The position numbers were made by a program, and so were the translations under genes. From NCBI GenBank assembly GCA_947165085.1, contig CAMUZA010000003.1:1-64000 (forward strand): a stretch of DNA of 64,000 nt, read 5' to 3'. Below the pieces are notes generated by a model. The model was given only the letters and a program-made list of their open reading frames with translations. It did not search any database and was not told the DNA's origin. This DNA is from an uncultured Clostridia bacterium. Its GTDB lineage: Bacteria; Bacillota; Clostridia; Oscillospirales; Oscillospiraceae. Within the stretch, counting starts at the first letter, position 1, and every line of letters begins with the position of its first letter. Shown one piece after another: positions 48,177 to 56,371 of this stretch.

Positions 48177-50923
48177 GCGCAGTCTTTCTCAAGCTCCTGA
48201 ACATGAGCATTACGGCGAGCTGGCTGATCCTTGCGGTGCTGGCTGCGCGGCTGCTGTTGAAGAAAGCGCCGAGGTGGATCGTCTGCCTGCTGTGGGGGCT
48301 TGCCGCGCTGCGTCTGCTGATCCCATTTTCCCTGCAGAGCGTCTTCAGCGTGGTGCCGAGCGCGGAAACGGTTCCCGTGGATATTGCCGTTTCGCCCCAA
48401 CCGGCGATCCATACCGGCTTCACCATTGTGAATCATACGGTCAATCCGATCCTTACGGAGACCTTTGCGCCGGATCCTACGGCAAGCGTAAATCCGCTGC
48501 AGACTGTCGTTTTCGTCGCGTCCGTCGTCTGGGCGGTCGGCGCGTCGATCCTGCTCCTTTACGCGCTGATCAGCTTTTTGCGGCTGCGGAAAACCGTTGC
48601 CGCGCGTGTGCCGATTGCAGAGCGCGTCTTTGCCTGCGACGAGGTCAAAACGCCGTTCATTCTCGGCGTGATTCGTCCGAAAATCTACGTTCCGTCCGCT
48701 ATGGGCGGGGAGACGCTGGATTGCGTGCTCCGCCACGAAGAAGCGCATCTGAAACGGCGCGATCACTGGTGGAAGCCGCTCGGGTTTCTTCTTCTGAGCC
48801 TCTATTGGTTCAATCCGCTCTGCTGGGTCGCCTATATCCTGCTCTGCCGCGATATCGAAACGGCGTGCGACGAAAAAGTCATCCGGGACATGGATCGCGA
48901 GAGCGTGGCGGCGTATTCGCAGGCGCTTCTGGACTGCGGCTTCCAAAGAAAAACAATAACCGCCTGTCCGCTTGCCTTCGGGGAGGTCGGCGTGAAGCAG
49001 CGCGTCAAAGGGATCCTGAATTACAAAAAGCCCGCGTTCTGGATCATTTTGATCGCTCTCGTCGTCTGCGTTGTGCTCGCGGTCTGTCTGCTGACCGACC
49101 CGCGCTCGGACGAACCGCCGACGGAGAGCACAAACGAATCGTCAGCAGAGAGTATGAGCGAATCGCTGCCGGAAGTCCCTTGGAACACCTGCGTGATTCG
49201 TGACCTTCAATATGCTTCCGGAACGTATTTTTGCGTTATCCGTTCTGACGCTACGCTGATATTTGCCGCAACTGATTCGGTTACCTCCATCTCGGCGTTT
49301 CTTGATAACAAAGACCCGCATCTGATCAGAGCGGAAGAGAAAAAACTCACGGCGGAAGAATTCAAGGAATTCACCGCACTGCTGGACGCAATTTACGAAA
49401 ACGGAACGCTCGAGCCTGCGCCGGAGCCGGATGAAAGCCGGCGTACCGGGATTGTCTGTGGCTCGGAATGCAGTTTCTGGTTGGACGGCGCGGAGATTGG
49501 CCCATATAATCTCGTCGCTTATAACGACTATCCTCCCGAAGAATACAGCAAGCTGCTGGACTGGATGCGGGAGCAATACAACAGCGCAGTGTTTTCAAAG
49601 AATGATCAAGCAATGGAAAATGCTGCTCCTGCCGCAGTAAGATGGTTTGATGTCCTGCATGGAGACGACCAATGGAGCGGCACGAAGCAGATCACGATCG
49701 ACGCATATCCGGACACCGTCTTTGAGTGCAATTCCAGTACGGTAACGGCCATCGTCGATCACACGCCCACAGAGCTGCTGAACGGAATGCCGATTCATAG
49801 CGTGTACGTCTGCGATCTGAACGGCGACGGCGCGCCGGAGATCTGCGCCACGGTCAGCTACGGCTCCGGCATGATCGATACAAGGCTCAGGGTGCATGAA
49901 ATGAAGTCGGGCGTTACCTATGTGCTCTCCGCAAGAGGCAAGTTTGATTATTGCCTGAATCTGCGAGACGGCAGCATGATCGTGGAAAAGCGCCGCTATG
50001 GAGCGAACCATGGAATGGGAGAGCTTGTTGCGACCGGCAGACTGACGCTGGAGGAGGACGGCCTGCATCTCATACTTGAGGGAGCGGAAGCGCGTGAAGA
50101 CGTCGACGCGGAACGAGAGCAATATGCCGCGCAGCAATACGCAACAGAGACATTTGTCTATGTTTATCCCGGCTCGAACCCGATCCCGATGCATACCGAC
50201 AACGTGTATTACTGCGATCTGAACGGCGACGGAGTGCCGGAGCGGTGCGAAAACGCTTTGTTTGGCTCCGGTTTTGTGGATGAAAGGATCTGCGTGTATG
50301 ACGGTCAGACCGGCGTTGAGTATGAGTTGTCTGCCCGGGGCGAGTTCGATTATCGGATCAGTCAGCAAATCGGAGAACTACTGATTGTGCAGAAACGCAA
50401 TTACAATGAGCAGGTAGTCATTGAGTTCGGTACGCTGGAGCTGGAGGGAGATGTTTTGCGCTTCGTGCCCATGAATCCGGCTCAAAACATAACGGAACTG
50501 CTCACCCGCATCTATACAGACGACGAGCTGACGGCGATCACTCAGTTTAAGGGAACGCTTTCGGAGCTGGGTCAGAAATACCCGATTGAATGTCTGCGGG
50601 AAGTCGGTTCCGGGAGCATGCTTTATGCCGTTTATCGGAGCGAAAGCAACGTGACGCTGCTCTATTTCGATCGGAACGGGGAGCAGCAGGGAATACCGAA
50701 AAAGTATCACATGGCGCACACGACAGAGGAATTCCAAACGCTGCAAGTCGGCGATACGCTGGACGACGTCAGGGCGTTCGATCCGTACGGCTCCTATCTG
50801 TGGCTGTATACCGGCGTGGAGCTGCCTCTCGTTTCAACACACTGCACGACGGACGGCTATTTGGTTTATATCGTATATAATGAAGACAACGTTGTGACAA
50901 AAATCGGAATCCGCATGATTTAA
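48173..50923 (+). CDS. BlaR1/MecR1-type M56 metalloprotease sensor with a large DLNGDG-repeat outer domain
   Basis: A 916-residue membrane protein. The N-terminal 310 residues form the M56 unit: helices at about 5-27, 36-53 and 108-132, the zinc site LRHEEAHLKRRDHWW near residue 188, and a last helix FWIILIALVVCVVLAVCLL near 290. The outside part of about 600 residues is not a recognisable penicillin-binding domain. It has a Ser/Glu-rich stalk and two repeats near residues 545 and 680 (VYVCDLNGDGAPEICATVSY and VYYCDLNGDGVPERCENALF) with the D-x-N-x-D-G calcium-loop pattern of EF-hand/FG-GAP units, each followed by LSARG-x-FDY. The ligand is therefore probably not a beta-lactam. Confidence 0.85.
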   Translation: MSAVFLKLLNMSITASWLILAVLAARLLLKKAPRWIVCLLWGLAALRLLIPFSLQSVFSVVPSAETVPVDIAVSPQPAIHTGFTIVNHTVNPILTETFAPDPTASVNPLQTVVFVASVVWAVGASILLLYALISFLRLRKTVAARVPIAERVFACDEVKTPFILGVIRPKIYVPSAMGGETLDCVLRHEEAHLKRRDHWWKPLGFLLLSLYWFNPLCWVAYILLCRDIETACDEKVIRDMDRESVAAYSQALLDCGFQRKTITACPLAFGEVGVKQRVKGILNYKKPAFWIILIALVVCVVLAVCLLTDPRSDEPPTESTNESSAESMSESLPEVPWNTCVIRDLQYASGTYFCVIRSDATLIFAATDSVTSISAFLDNKDPHLIRAEEKKLTAEEFKEFTALLDAIYENGTLEPAPEPDESRRTGIVCGSECSFWLDGAEIGPYNLVAYNDYPPEEYSKLLDWMREQYNSAVFSKNDQAMENAAPAAVRWFDVLHGDDQWSGTKQITIDAYPDTVFECNSSTVTAIVDHTPTELLNGMPIHSVYVCDLNGDGAPEICATVSYGSGMIDTRLRVHEMKSGVTYVLSARGKFDYCLNLRDGSMIVEKRRYGANHGMGELVATGRLTLEEDGLHLILEGAEAREDVDAEREQYAAQQYATETFVYVYPGSNPIPMHTDNVYYCDLNGDGVPERCENALFGSGFVDERICVYDGQTGVEYELSARGEFDYRISQQIGELLIVQKRNYNEQVVIEFGTLELEGDVLRFVPMNPAQNITELLTRIYTDDELTAITQFKGTLSELGQKYPIECLREVGSGSMLYAVYRSESNVTLLYFDRNGEQQGIPKKYHMAHTTEEFQTLQVGDTLDDVRAFDPYGSYLWLYTGVELPLVSTHCTTDGYLVYIVYNEDNVVTKIGIRMI

Positions 50924-50944
50924 CGCCGCACCGATGCGGCATAA

Positions 50945-50970
50945 AAAAGGGACGCGCCTGCGTCCCTTTT
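50945..50970. terminator. bidirectional terminator between convergent genes
   Basis: AAAAGGGACGC (50945-50955), loop GCCT, GCGTCCCTTTT (50960-50970). Confidence 0.9.
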
Positions 50971-50979
50971 CTATATCTT

Positions 50980-52104
50980 TTACAGCTTCTTGCCTGCGAG
51001 GTAGACCGCCTTGCGGTTGAGCTCCGCGTCGCAGAGCACGAAGTCTGCGACCTTGCCGTCCGCGATCGAGCCGACCTCGGAAAGGCAGCCGAGCTGACGC
51101 GCGGGGTTGTACGTCGCGGCGCGGATCGCGTCCTCGCGCGGAATGCCGAAGGACACCGCGCGCTGCATGCACTCGTAGAGGTTGGTCGCGGAGCCCGCGA
51201 TCGTGCCGTCCTCCAGACGGGCGATCCCGTCCTTCAGGAAGACCTGCTGCCCGCCAAGCTCATACTCGCCGTCGGGCATGCCGCAGCAGCGTAAGGCGTC
51301 GGAGATCAGCACCATGCGCGCCGCGCCGAACATGCGGAACGCCAGCCGCACCGAGGCGGGGTGAACGTGCTGCCCGTCGGAGATCAGCTCCGCGCTGACC
51401 GTTTCCGCTTCCGCAGCGGCGGCGATCACGCCGGGCTTGCGGTGGTGGATGGAGGGCATGGCGTTATACAGGTGCGTCAGGTGCGTCACGCCGGCGGCGA
51501 CGCCCTTACGCGCGGCGTCGTAGTCCGCGTCGGTGTGGGCGATCGAGACGGTGCAGAGCGATTTTGCCTTGCGGATGAAGTCCTCCGCGCCCTCTAATTC
51601 CGGCGCGACGTCTACGATCCGGACCAGACCGCCACAGCCGTCATAGAGCGCCTTGAACGCTTCAAAATCGGGTTTGCGGAGATATGCGCCGTTTTGCGCG
51701 CCCTTTTTCTTTTCGGAGAAGAAGGGTCCTTCCATCTGGATGCCGCGCAGCGCCGCGCCGTCTTCGGGACGGGCGTCCGCGTAGGCTTTTGCCGCGGCGA
51801 AGGCGGCTGCGAGGGTTTCGTAAGGAAGCGTCATCGACGCGGGCGCGAACGAGGTCACGCCGTTCTTCGCCAGATACTTTGCCATGGCGACTACGCCCTC
51901 TAACTTCCCGTCCGAGAAGTCCGCGCCGGAATTCCCGTGGGTATGCACGTCGATCAGACCGGGAATGACGTAAGCGCCGCCGAGATCGACCGCGTCGGGC
52001 GCAGCGTCGCCGAGGACGCTGCAGAATCTGCCGTTTTCAACGGAAAAACTGCCGCGCTCAAAGCGGAACTGTTCGGTATAGATCCATGCGTTCTTGTAAT
52101 TCAT
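50980..52104 (-). CDS. nagA: N-acetylglucosamine-6-phosphate deacetylase
   Basis: Deacetylates GlcNAc-6-P to glucosamine-6-P in amino-sugar use and cell-wall recycling. The 374-residue amidohydrolase shows VIPGLIDVHTHGNSGADF with the metal-site HTHG, the metal Glu in GIQMEGPFFSEKKKGAQNGA, SIAHTDADYD, THLTHLYNAMPSIHHRKPG, ELISDGQHVHP and the catalytic Asp in VLISDALRCCG. CGGAGGAAATCTTATG fixes the start at 52104; a longer frame to 52287 runs into the neighbouring gene. It is the downstream partner of the kinase fusion, 58 bases away. Confidence 0.94.
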   Translation of the reverse strand: MNYKNAWIYTEQFRFERGSFSVENGRFCSVLGDAAPDAVDLGGAYVIPGLIDVHTHGNSGADFSDGKLEGVVAMAKYLAKNGVTSFAPASMTLPYETLAAAFAAAKAYADARPEDGAALRGIQMEGPFFSEKKKGAQNGAYLRKPDFEAFKALYDGCGGLVRIVDVAPELEGAEDFIRKAKSLCTVSIAHTDADYDAARKGVAAGVTHLTHLYNAMPSIHHRKPGVIAAAAEAETVSAELISDGQHVHPASVRLAFRMFGAARMVLISDALRCCGMPDGEYELGGQQVFLKDGIARLEDGTIAGSATNLYECMQRAVSFGIPREDAIRAATYNPARQLGCLSEVGSIADGKVADFVLCDAELNRKAVYLAGKKL

Positions 52105-52124
52105 AAGATTTCCTCCGTTCAAAG

Positions 52125-52156
52125 AAATGGCATTCCGAAGAATCGAAATGCCATTT
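52125..52156 (-). terminator. hairpin between the kinase fusion and nagA
   Basis: AAATGGCATT (52125-52134) pairs with AATGCCATTT (52147-52156). Short T-run only, so it is likely a partial terminator setting relative expression. Confidence 0.6.
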
Positions 52157-52162
52157 TGTTTG

Positions 52163-54637
52163 TTATTTTCTTGCTTCGGGCAGGCTTGCCGCGGCGACGG
52201 ACTGACCGACGCGGCGAGTCTTCTCGTCCGGCAGCATGACGCGCACTTTTTCGGCAAGCTCCGGATATTCGTCCTGCATGATCGCAAGGCAGCTGTCGAG
52301 CACGATGCTGCCGCCGATGCCGGACATCACACGTCCGAGGACGATCATGTGGTGCACGTCGTAGAAGCGGCAATAGAGCTTCATCGTGTGGGCAAGATAC
52401 GCGCCGATTGACGCGAAAATCTTCCGCGCGCGCTCGTCGCCCTTTTCCACGAGCGCCTGCACCGCCTTGAGCTTTTCGGCGGGGGTCAGGCTCTCGTCGA
52501 GCTCGATTCCCGCCTTCGGCGCGAGCTTGATGACAGCGTCCTGTGAGAAGTACTTGCAGCCGACGCCGATATCGGTCGACCATTCGTCCGCCATCGCGCC
52601 CTCATAAAGATCGACGGGAGCGAAAGCAAGCTCATTGAGCCAGCCGAGGACGTTGCCGTCGGCGTCGACATAGCCGACCGCTTCGCTCGTGCCCATCGCC
52701 ATGCCCATGACGGAGCCGACTTCCATGCCCATCGCGCCGGCGAGGGCAGTCACGTCGCCGTCGTTTGCGACGACGATGGGAACGTCGCCCAGCTCCTTCG
52801 CGGCGCGGTCATAGATCGTCTTGACCAGCTCGCGCTTTTCTCTGGGGACCTTGATGAACAGGGAGGAGACCATCGGGCTGTTGCCGATGAACACGCCGGC
52901 GGAGGAAACGCCGATGCCGTCCACGCGCGGCATTTTGGACGCCGCTGTTTTGAAGGCGGCGACGATGCCGTCGAAGTGATACTGCGGGTCGGATTCCGTC
53001 TTCGGGTGCCAGACAACTTCCTCGGAGTAGACGGTTTTGCCGTCGATGACGGCGGAAACCTTGCGGTCGGAGCCGCCCGCGTCAAAGCCGATGCGGCAGC
53101 CGTCCATGTGACCGCCGATGTGGACGGCGGCCTCGTTCGCCTTAGGGCAGTCTTCCAATTTGCAGTCGATGACTTCAAAGGGAACCTCGTACACGTCCTG
53201 CATGAACTGCACGTCGAATTTGCGTTCGCCCTCAAGAGTGTACGCCTTTTGCAGCCGCTGCGCCAGCGCGCTGTTGCCGCAGATGTAGATGCGGAAGCCG
53301 CCGATCGACCACAGCAGGAACTTCACGTAGCGTTCGACGAAGCGGTAATCCGCCTCGGCAAGCTCAGGCGTGCCGTGGATCTTGGTATGATGCACAGAAA
53401 TCTTGCTCTTGTCGCGCTCGATGGCGATGGCAAGCGGCTGCGACGCACCCTTTTCATAGGCGTCGATCCAGACGCCGAACGGGATGAAATCCTCGTCGAG
53501 GACAGGCATATTTTTGACTTGATAGTCGATGCCCAGATAGTTCAGCGTCGGCTTCTTCGCGTTCGCGGCTTCTTCGCGGACGATCCTCTGCATTTCGTCC
53601 CACTTCTTCTCCATGTCGGCGACCAGCTTGAGCTGCGTGCGGGCACGGACGAGGTTATGATCGGGATAGGCGATCTTGAAATAGCGGTCGCCGTCGAGAT
53701 AGTCCGTCAGGAAGCGGACAGCCAGCTCCAGCGTGATGATCTTCGCGCCGAGCGGAAGAAGCTCCGTCTCTTTCTCGGTCAGACTGGGACAGGCAGTCAG
53801 ATAACCCCGCGTGTAGACGCGGAACAGATCGAGATTCAGCTCCATCTTGTCCAGATCCGGCTCATCCTCGGCGGCGGTCGCCGCGCCGAAACGGATAGAA
53901 TCACCGAAGTCGTACAGGGAAGAGCCGGGCATAACGGTGTCCAGATCAAGCACGCACATCGCCTTGCGGGTCTTCGCATTCAGAAGGACGTTGTTCAGCT
54001 TGGTGTCATTGTGCGTGACGCGGAGGGGCAGCTCGCCGGTCTCCAGAAGATGAACGAGCGTGCCTGCCTCCTGCTCCCGCGCTTCGATGAAGGCGATCTC
54101 GTCTCTGACGGTGATGGCTCTGTGGACGCGGTCGGCATTCAGCGCCTCGCGGAACTGACGGTAGCGGTTGACGGTGTTGTGGAACATGGGAATGGTCTCG
54201 TGCAGGGTCTGCGCAGGGAAATCGCCCAGCAGCTCCTGGAATCTGCCGAACGCGATCGCACTCTCATAGAAATCCTTGTCGGATTCCGGCGCTTCGAGGC
54301 AGATGCCGTCCGCGAATTCGTAGCAGCGCCAGTACTCGTCATCCTCGTCCACGTAGTAGTATGTACCCTCGTCGGAGAGCATGAAGTTCAGCGTTTCGCT
54401 CGGGTCGCTGACGCGGCCGCGCAGATACTCCGTCACAGCGCCGACGTTCTCCATGACCCCCTTCGGGTCGGAAAAGACGTACTTGTTGATGCGCTGCAAA
54501 ATGTAAACGTGCCGATCATCGGTCTGCACGCGATAGGTGCTGTTGATGTGTCCGGAGCCAAATTCACTGATGATAACGGGTGTTCCGCTAATTCGGAAAT
54601 GGGAAACTGCGGTTTCCGGCATCAATTTATTTTTCAA
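52163..54637 (-). CDS. bifunctional sugar kinase: APH/NahK-like N-terminus fused to a ROK kinase
   Basis: A protein of about 824 residues. Residues 1 to about 365 form a phosphotransferase of the APH/choline-kinase fold close to N-acetylhexosamine 1-kinase: VTHNDTKLNNVLLN is the catalytic loop with His-Asn-Asp and CVLDLDTVMPG the metal Asp, with QRINKYVF early on. From about residue 370 to 515 is a linker domain, and the last 310 residues form a ROK kinase: IGFDAGGSDRKVSAVIDG as ATP loop, VVANDGDVTALAGAMG, MAMGTSEAVGY. The ROK zinc motif (CxCGxxGC) is absent. The pair plausibly phosphorylates N-acetylhexosamines at C1 and C6, feeding nagA. GAGAGG with 9-base spacing supports the TTG at 54637; ATG 54646 would abut it. 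Confidence 0.85.
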   Translation of the reverse strand: MKNKLMPETAVSHFRISGTPVIISEFGSGHINSTYRVQTDDRHVYILQRINKYVFSDPKGVMENVGAVTEYLRGRVSDPSETLNFMLSDEGTYYYVDEDDEYWRCYEFADGICLEAPESDKDFYESAIAFGRFQELLGDFPAQTLHETIPMFHNTVNRYRQFREALNADRVHRAITVRDEIAFIEAREQEAGTLVHLLETGELPLRVTHNDTKLNNVLLNAKTRKAMCVLDLDTVMPGSSLYDFGDSIRFGAATAAEDEPDLDKMELNLDLFRVYTRGYLTACPSLTEKETELLPLGAKIITLELAVRFLTDYLDGDRYFKIAYPDHNLVRARTQLKLVADMEKKWDEMQRIVREEAANAKKPTLNYLGIDYQVKNMPVLDEDFIPFGVWIDAYEKGASQPLAIAIERDKSKISVHHTKIHGTPELAEADYRFVERYVKFLLWSIGGFRIYICGNSALAQRLQKAYTLEGERKFDVQFMQDVYEVPFEVIDCKLEDCPKANEAAVHIGGHMDGCRIGFDAGGSDRKVSAVIDGKTVYSEEVVWHPKTESDPQYHFDGIVAAFKTAASKMPRVDGIGVSSAGVFIGNSPMVSSLFIKVPREKRELVKTIYDRAAKELGDVPIVVANDGDVTALAGAMGMEVGSVMGMAMGTSEAVGYVDADGNVLGWLNELAFAPVDLYEGAMADEWSTDIGVGCKYFSQDAVIKLAPKAGIELDESLTPAEKLKAVQALVEKGDERARKIFASIGAYLAHTMKLYCRFYDVHHMIVLGRVMSGIGGSIVLDSCLAIMQDEYPELAEKVRVMLPDEKTRRVGQSVAAASLPEARK

Positions 54638-54804
54638 TGAGATCATCCTCTCAATGGTTTATTCATTCTATGACTGCGGCACCGATCCGGTGCCCCGCGT
54701 ACATTTCGTTCTATTCTACAACACATTTGTCAAAAAAGCAAGCAGATTTTCCATTTTTTGCGGTGCCGCCTTTTGCACGACCATACAATTTTTGCAAGCG
54801 AACA

Positions 54805-54834
54805 AAGTCTCCGGCCCGTGGGAGCCGGAGACTT
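54805..54834 (-). terminator. terminator of the AEC transporter gene
   Basis: AAGTCTCCGGC (54805-54815) pairs with GCCGGAGACTT (54824-54834), directly behind the minus-strand stop. Confidence 0.8.
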
Positions 54835-54837
54835 GTC

Positions 54838-55764
54838 TTATGCGCCGATGATACCGGATTTCAGCAGGATCGTCAGGATCGTGCCCATGACGGCAAAATA
54901 GAGCAAAGTCGACGGAATCAGACAGTCCACCGCCAGCTTTGTGTCCTTGCCGTATTGCTTCGCCCAAAGAACCGCGGTGATCGGCGCGGGACTGCCGAGC
55001 ACGATGGCGAGAATGCAGGCGGTCTTGAACGGAAGCAGGAAATACAGAACGCCGAAGACGATGCATGGCAGAACGAGTACTTTCCACAGGGAATACAAGA
55101 TCGCCGTTTTGCTTTTGACCCACCCGAACAGCCCGTAGCGGCAGATCAGCATGCCGATGAACAGCAGGGCGATCGGAGAGACGGCGGCGGCAAGTCCGTC
55201 GAGCGTATAGGTCAAAAACTCCGGCAGCCGCACGGCAAAAACAGAACACAGAATGCCCGCGGTGACAGCGATCAGATTTGGCGTGAGCAGGACTTTTCTG
55301 ACGATCTCCCTGCGCGCGCCGCCGGAAGAGCCGAGAAAGATCTGATGATGGACGCCCCAGATCAGAAAGTCCACGACAGCGCCGTGGATAAACACGACGG
55401 TCATCTCGCTTTCCGTCAAAAACAGGCTCAGCAGGGGAATGCAGACGAAAGAATTGTTGCCGATACCGCTGAGATAGCGAAGAATGGGGCGCGCGTCGGG
55501 GTTGGTCTTCCGGAACAGCGGAATGGAGACGAAAAACGGCAGCAGACAGAATACCAGCGTGGCGATCACAGTCGGAACGCCGACGCCGATCAGCTCGTCC
55601 ACGTCCGTCTTTGCGAAGTTGAGAAACAGCATCGCGGGGAAGCAGACGTTCAGCAGAAGCGGCGGCAGCACGTCGGTCGCGCTCTCCGGGACAAGCCTGC
55701 TTTTCACGGAAAGATAGCCGATGATGATGACAATCACAAAAAACAGAATACCGTTGAATTGCAT
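54838..55764 (-). CDS. auxin-efflux-carrier (AEC) family transporter
   Basis: A 308-residue membrane protein with about ten helices arranged as a 5+5 repeat. Family marks: LLLNVCFPAMLFLNFAKT in helix 2, GIGNNSFVCIPLLSLFLTES, LPEFLTYTLDGLAAAVSPIA and LVLPCIVFGVLYFLLPF. The AEC family includes malate and other organic-acid exporters or uniporters; the substrate is unknown. I choose ATG 55764 because AGGTGG lies 8 bases upstream, over the GTG at 55776. Single gene with its own terminator. Confidence 0.85.
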   Translation of the reverse strand: MQFNGILFFVIVIIIGYLSVKSRLVPESATDVLPPLLLNVCFPAMLFLNFAKTDVDELIGVGVPTVIATLVFCLLPFFVSIPLFRKTNPDARPILRYLSGIGNNSFVCIPLLSLFLTESEMTVVFIHGAVVDFLIWGVHHQIFLGSSGGARREIVRKVLLTPNLIAVTAGILCSVFAVRLPEFLTYTLDGLAAAVSPIALLFIGMLICRYGLFGWVKSKTAILYSLWKVLVLPCIVFGVLYFLLPFKTACILAIVLGSPAPITAVLWAKQYGKDTKLAVDCLIPSTLLYFAVMGTILTILLKSGIIGA

Positions 55765-55869
55765 AGAAATGACCACCTGTTTGTTTCTTCCTGCCTATCT
55801 TACCGCGCACAGACGGGCAAGTCAAGCATTCTGTGTGCAATGCGCAATTATGAGTCCTCTCCCGTTTAT

Positions 55870-55960
55870 GTCATTGCGAGCCGCGAAGGACATTCCGCGA
55901 AAGTGTCCCACACTGATACGGACAGATTGCCACGCTTGCCTGCGGCAAGCTCGCAATGAC
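55870..55960. repeat. 91-bp element with 11-bp terminal inverted repeats (MITE-like)
   Basis: GTCATTGCGAG at 55870-55880 and its exact complement CTCGCAATGAC at 55950-55960 bound an otherwise non-coding 91-base element. Elements with these ends are widespread in bacterial genomes (recollection). Confidence 0.65.
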
Positions 55961-56049
55961 AAGGATGGGGATTCCGCGAAATTTCAAGGCCAATTCCTGC
56001 ACGAAGATTCTTCCGAATCTCTGCGCCGACAAATTCCCAAATTTTGGTC

Positions 56050-56079
56050 TTGACAAACCGGACGCGATGTGCGTATAAT
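56050..56079 (+). promoter_or_regulatory. sigma-A promoter of the trpB T-box leader
   Basis: TTGACA (56050-56055), 18-base spacer, TATAAT (56074-56079). Confidence 0.88.
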
Positions 56080-56085
56080 ACAGAA

Positions 56086-56336
56086 AACCGCAGATGACGA
56101 GTGAGTATGTCCGCAGCGGAACGCACAGAGAGCCGCCGATGGTGGGAACGCGGCAGGGAAGTACGGGCAGAATGGACGTCGGAGGGCGAGCTGAACTTGC
56201 AGTAGGCGAGACGGAGTGACGCTCCGTTACCAAAGTCAGCGTATGAACGTACGCATAAGTGGGCGCATTGCGCCAAGCCGGGTGGCACCGCAGGAATTCT
56301 ATCCTGTCCCAGCAAACAAACTGGGACAGGATTTTT
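56086..56336 (+). promoter_or_regulatory. T-box riboswitch, tryptophan-specific
   Basis: A leader of about 250 bases with the invariant T-box sequence CCGGGTGGCACCGCA (56278-56292), followed by the terminator ATCCTGTCCCAG-CAAACAAA-CTGGGACAGGAT (56301-56332) and TTTT. Stem I has an AGAGAG motif near 56112. The likely specifier is TGG (Trp) at 56173-56175 in the context gaaTGGacg. Uncharged tRNA-Trp would stabilise the antiterminator and turn on trpB. Confidence 0.92.
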
Positions 56337-56371
56337 GTATCCTCTCCCAAAAACAAGAAAGGAGAAACGCA

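Noticed and set aside
49142-49576. 144-residue minus-strand ORF inside the sensor gene
   Set aside because: Shadow of the BlaR1-like outer domain.
52976-54640. 554-residue plus-strand frame over the kinase fusion
   Set aside because: Antisense of an obviously conserved kinase; composition is that of a shadow frame.
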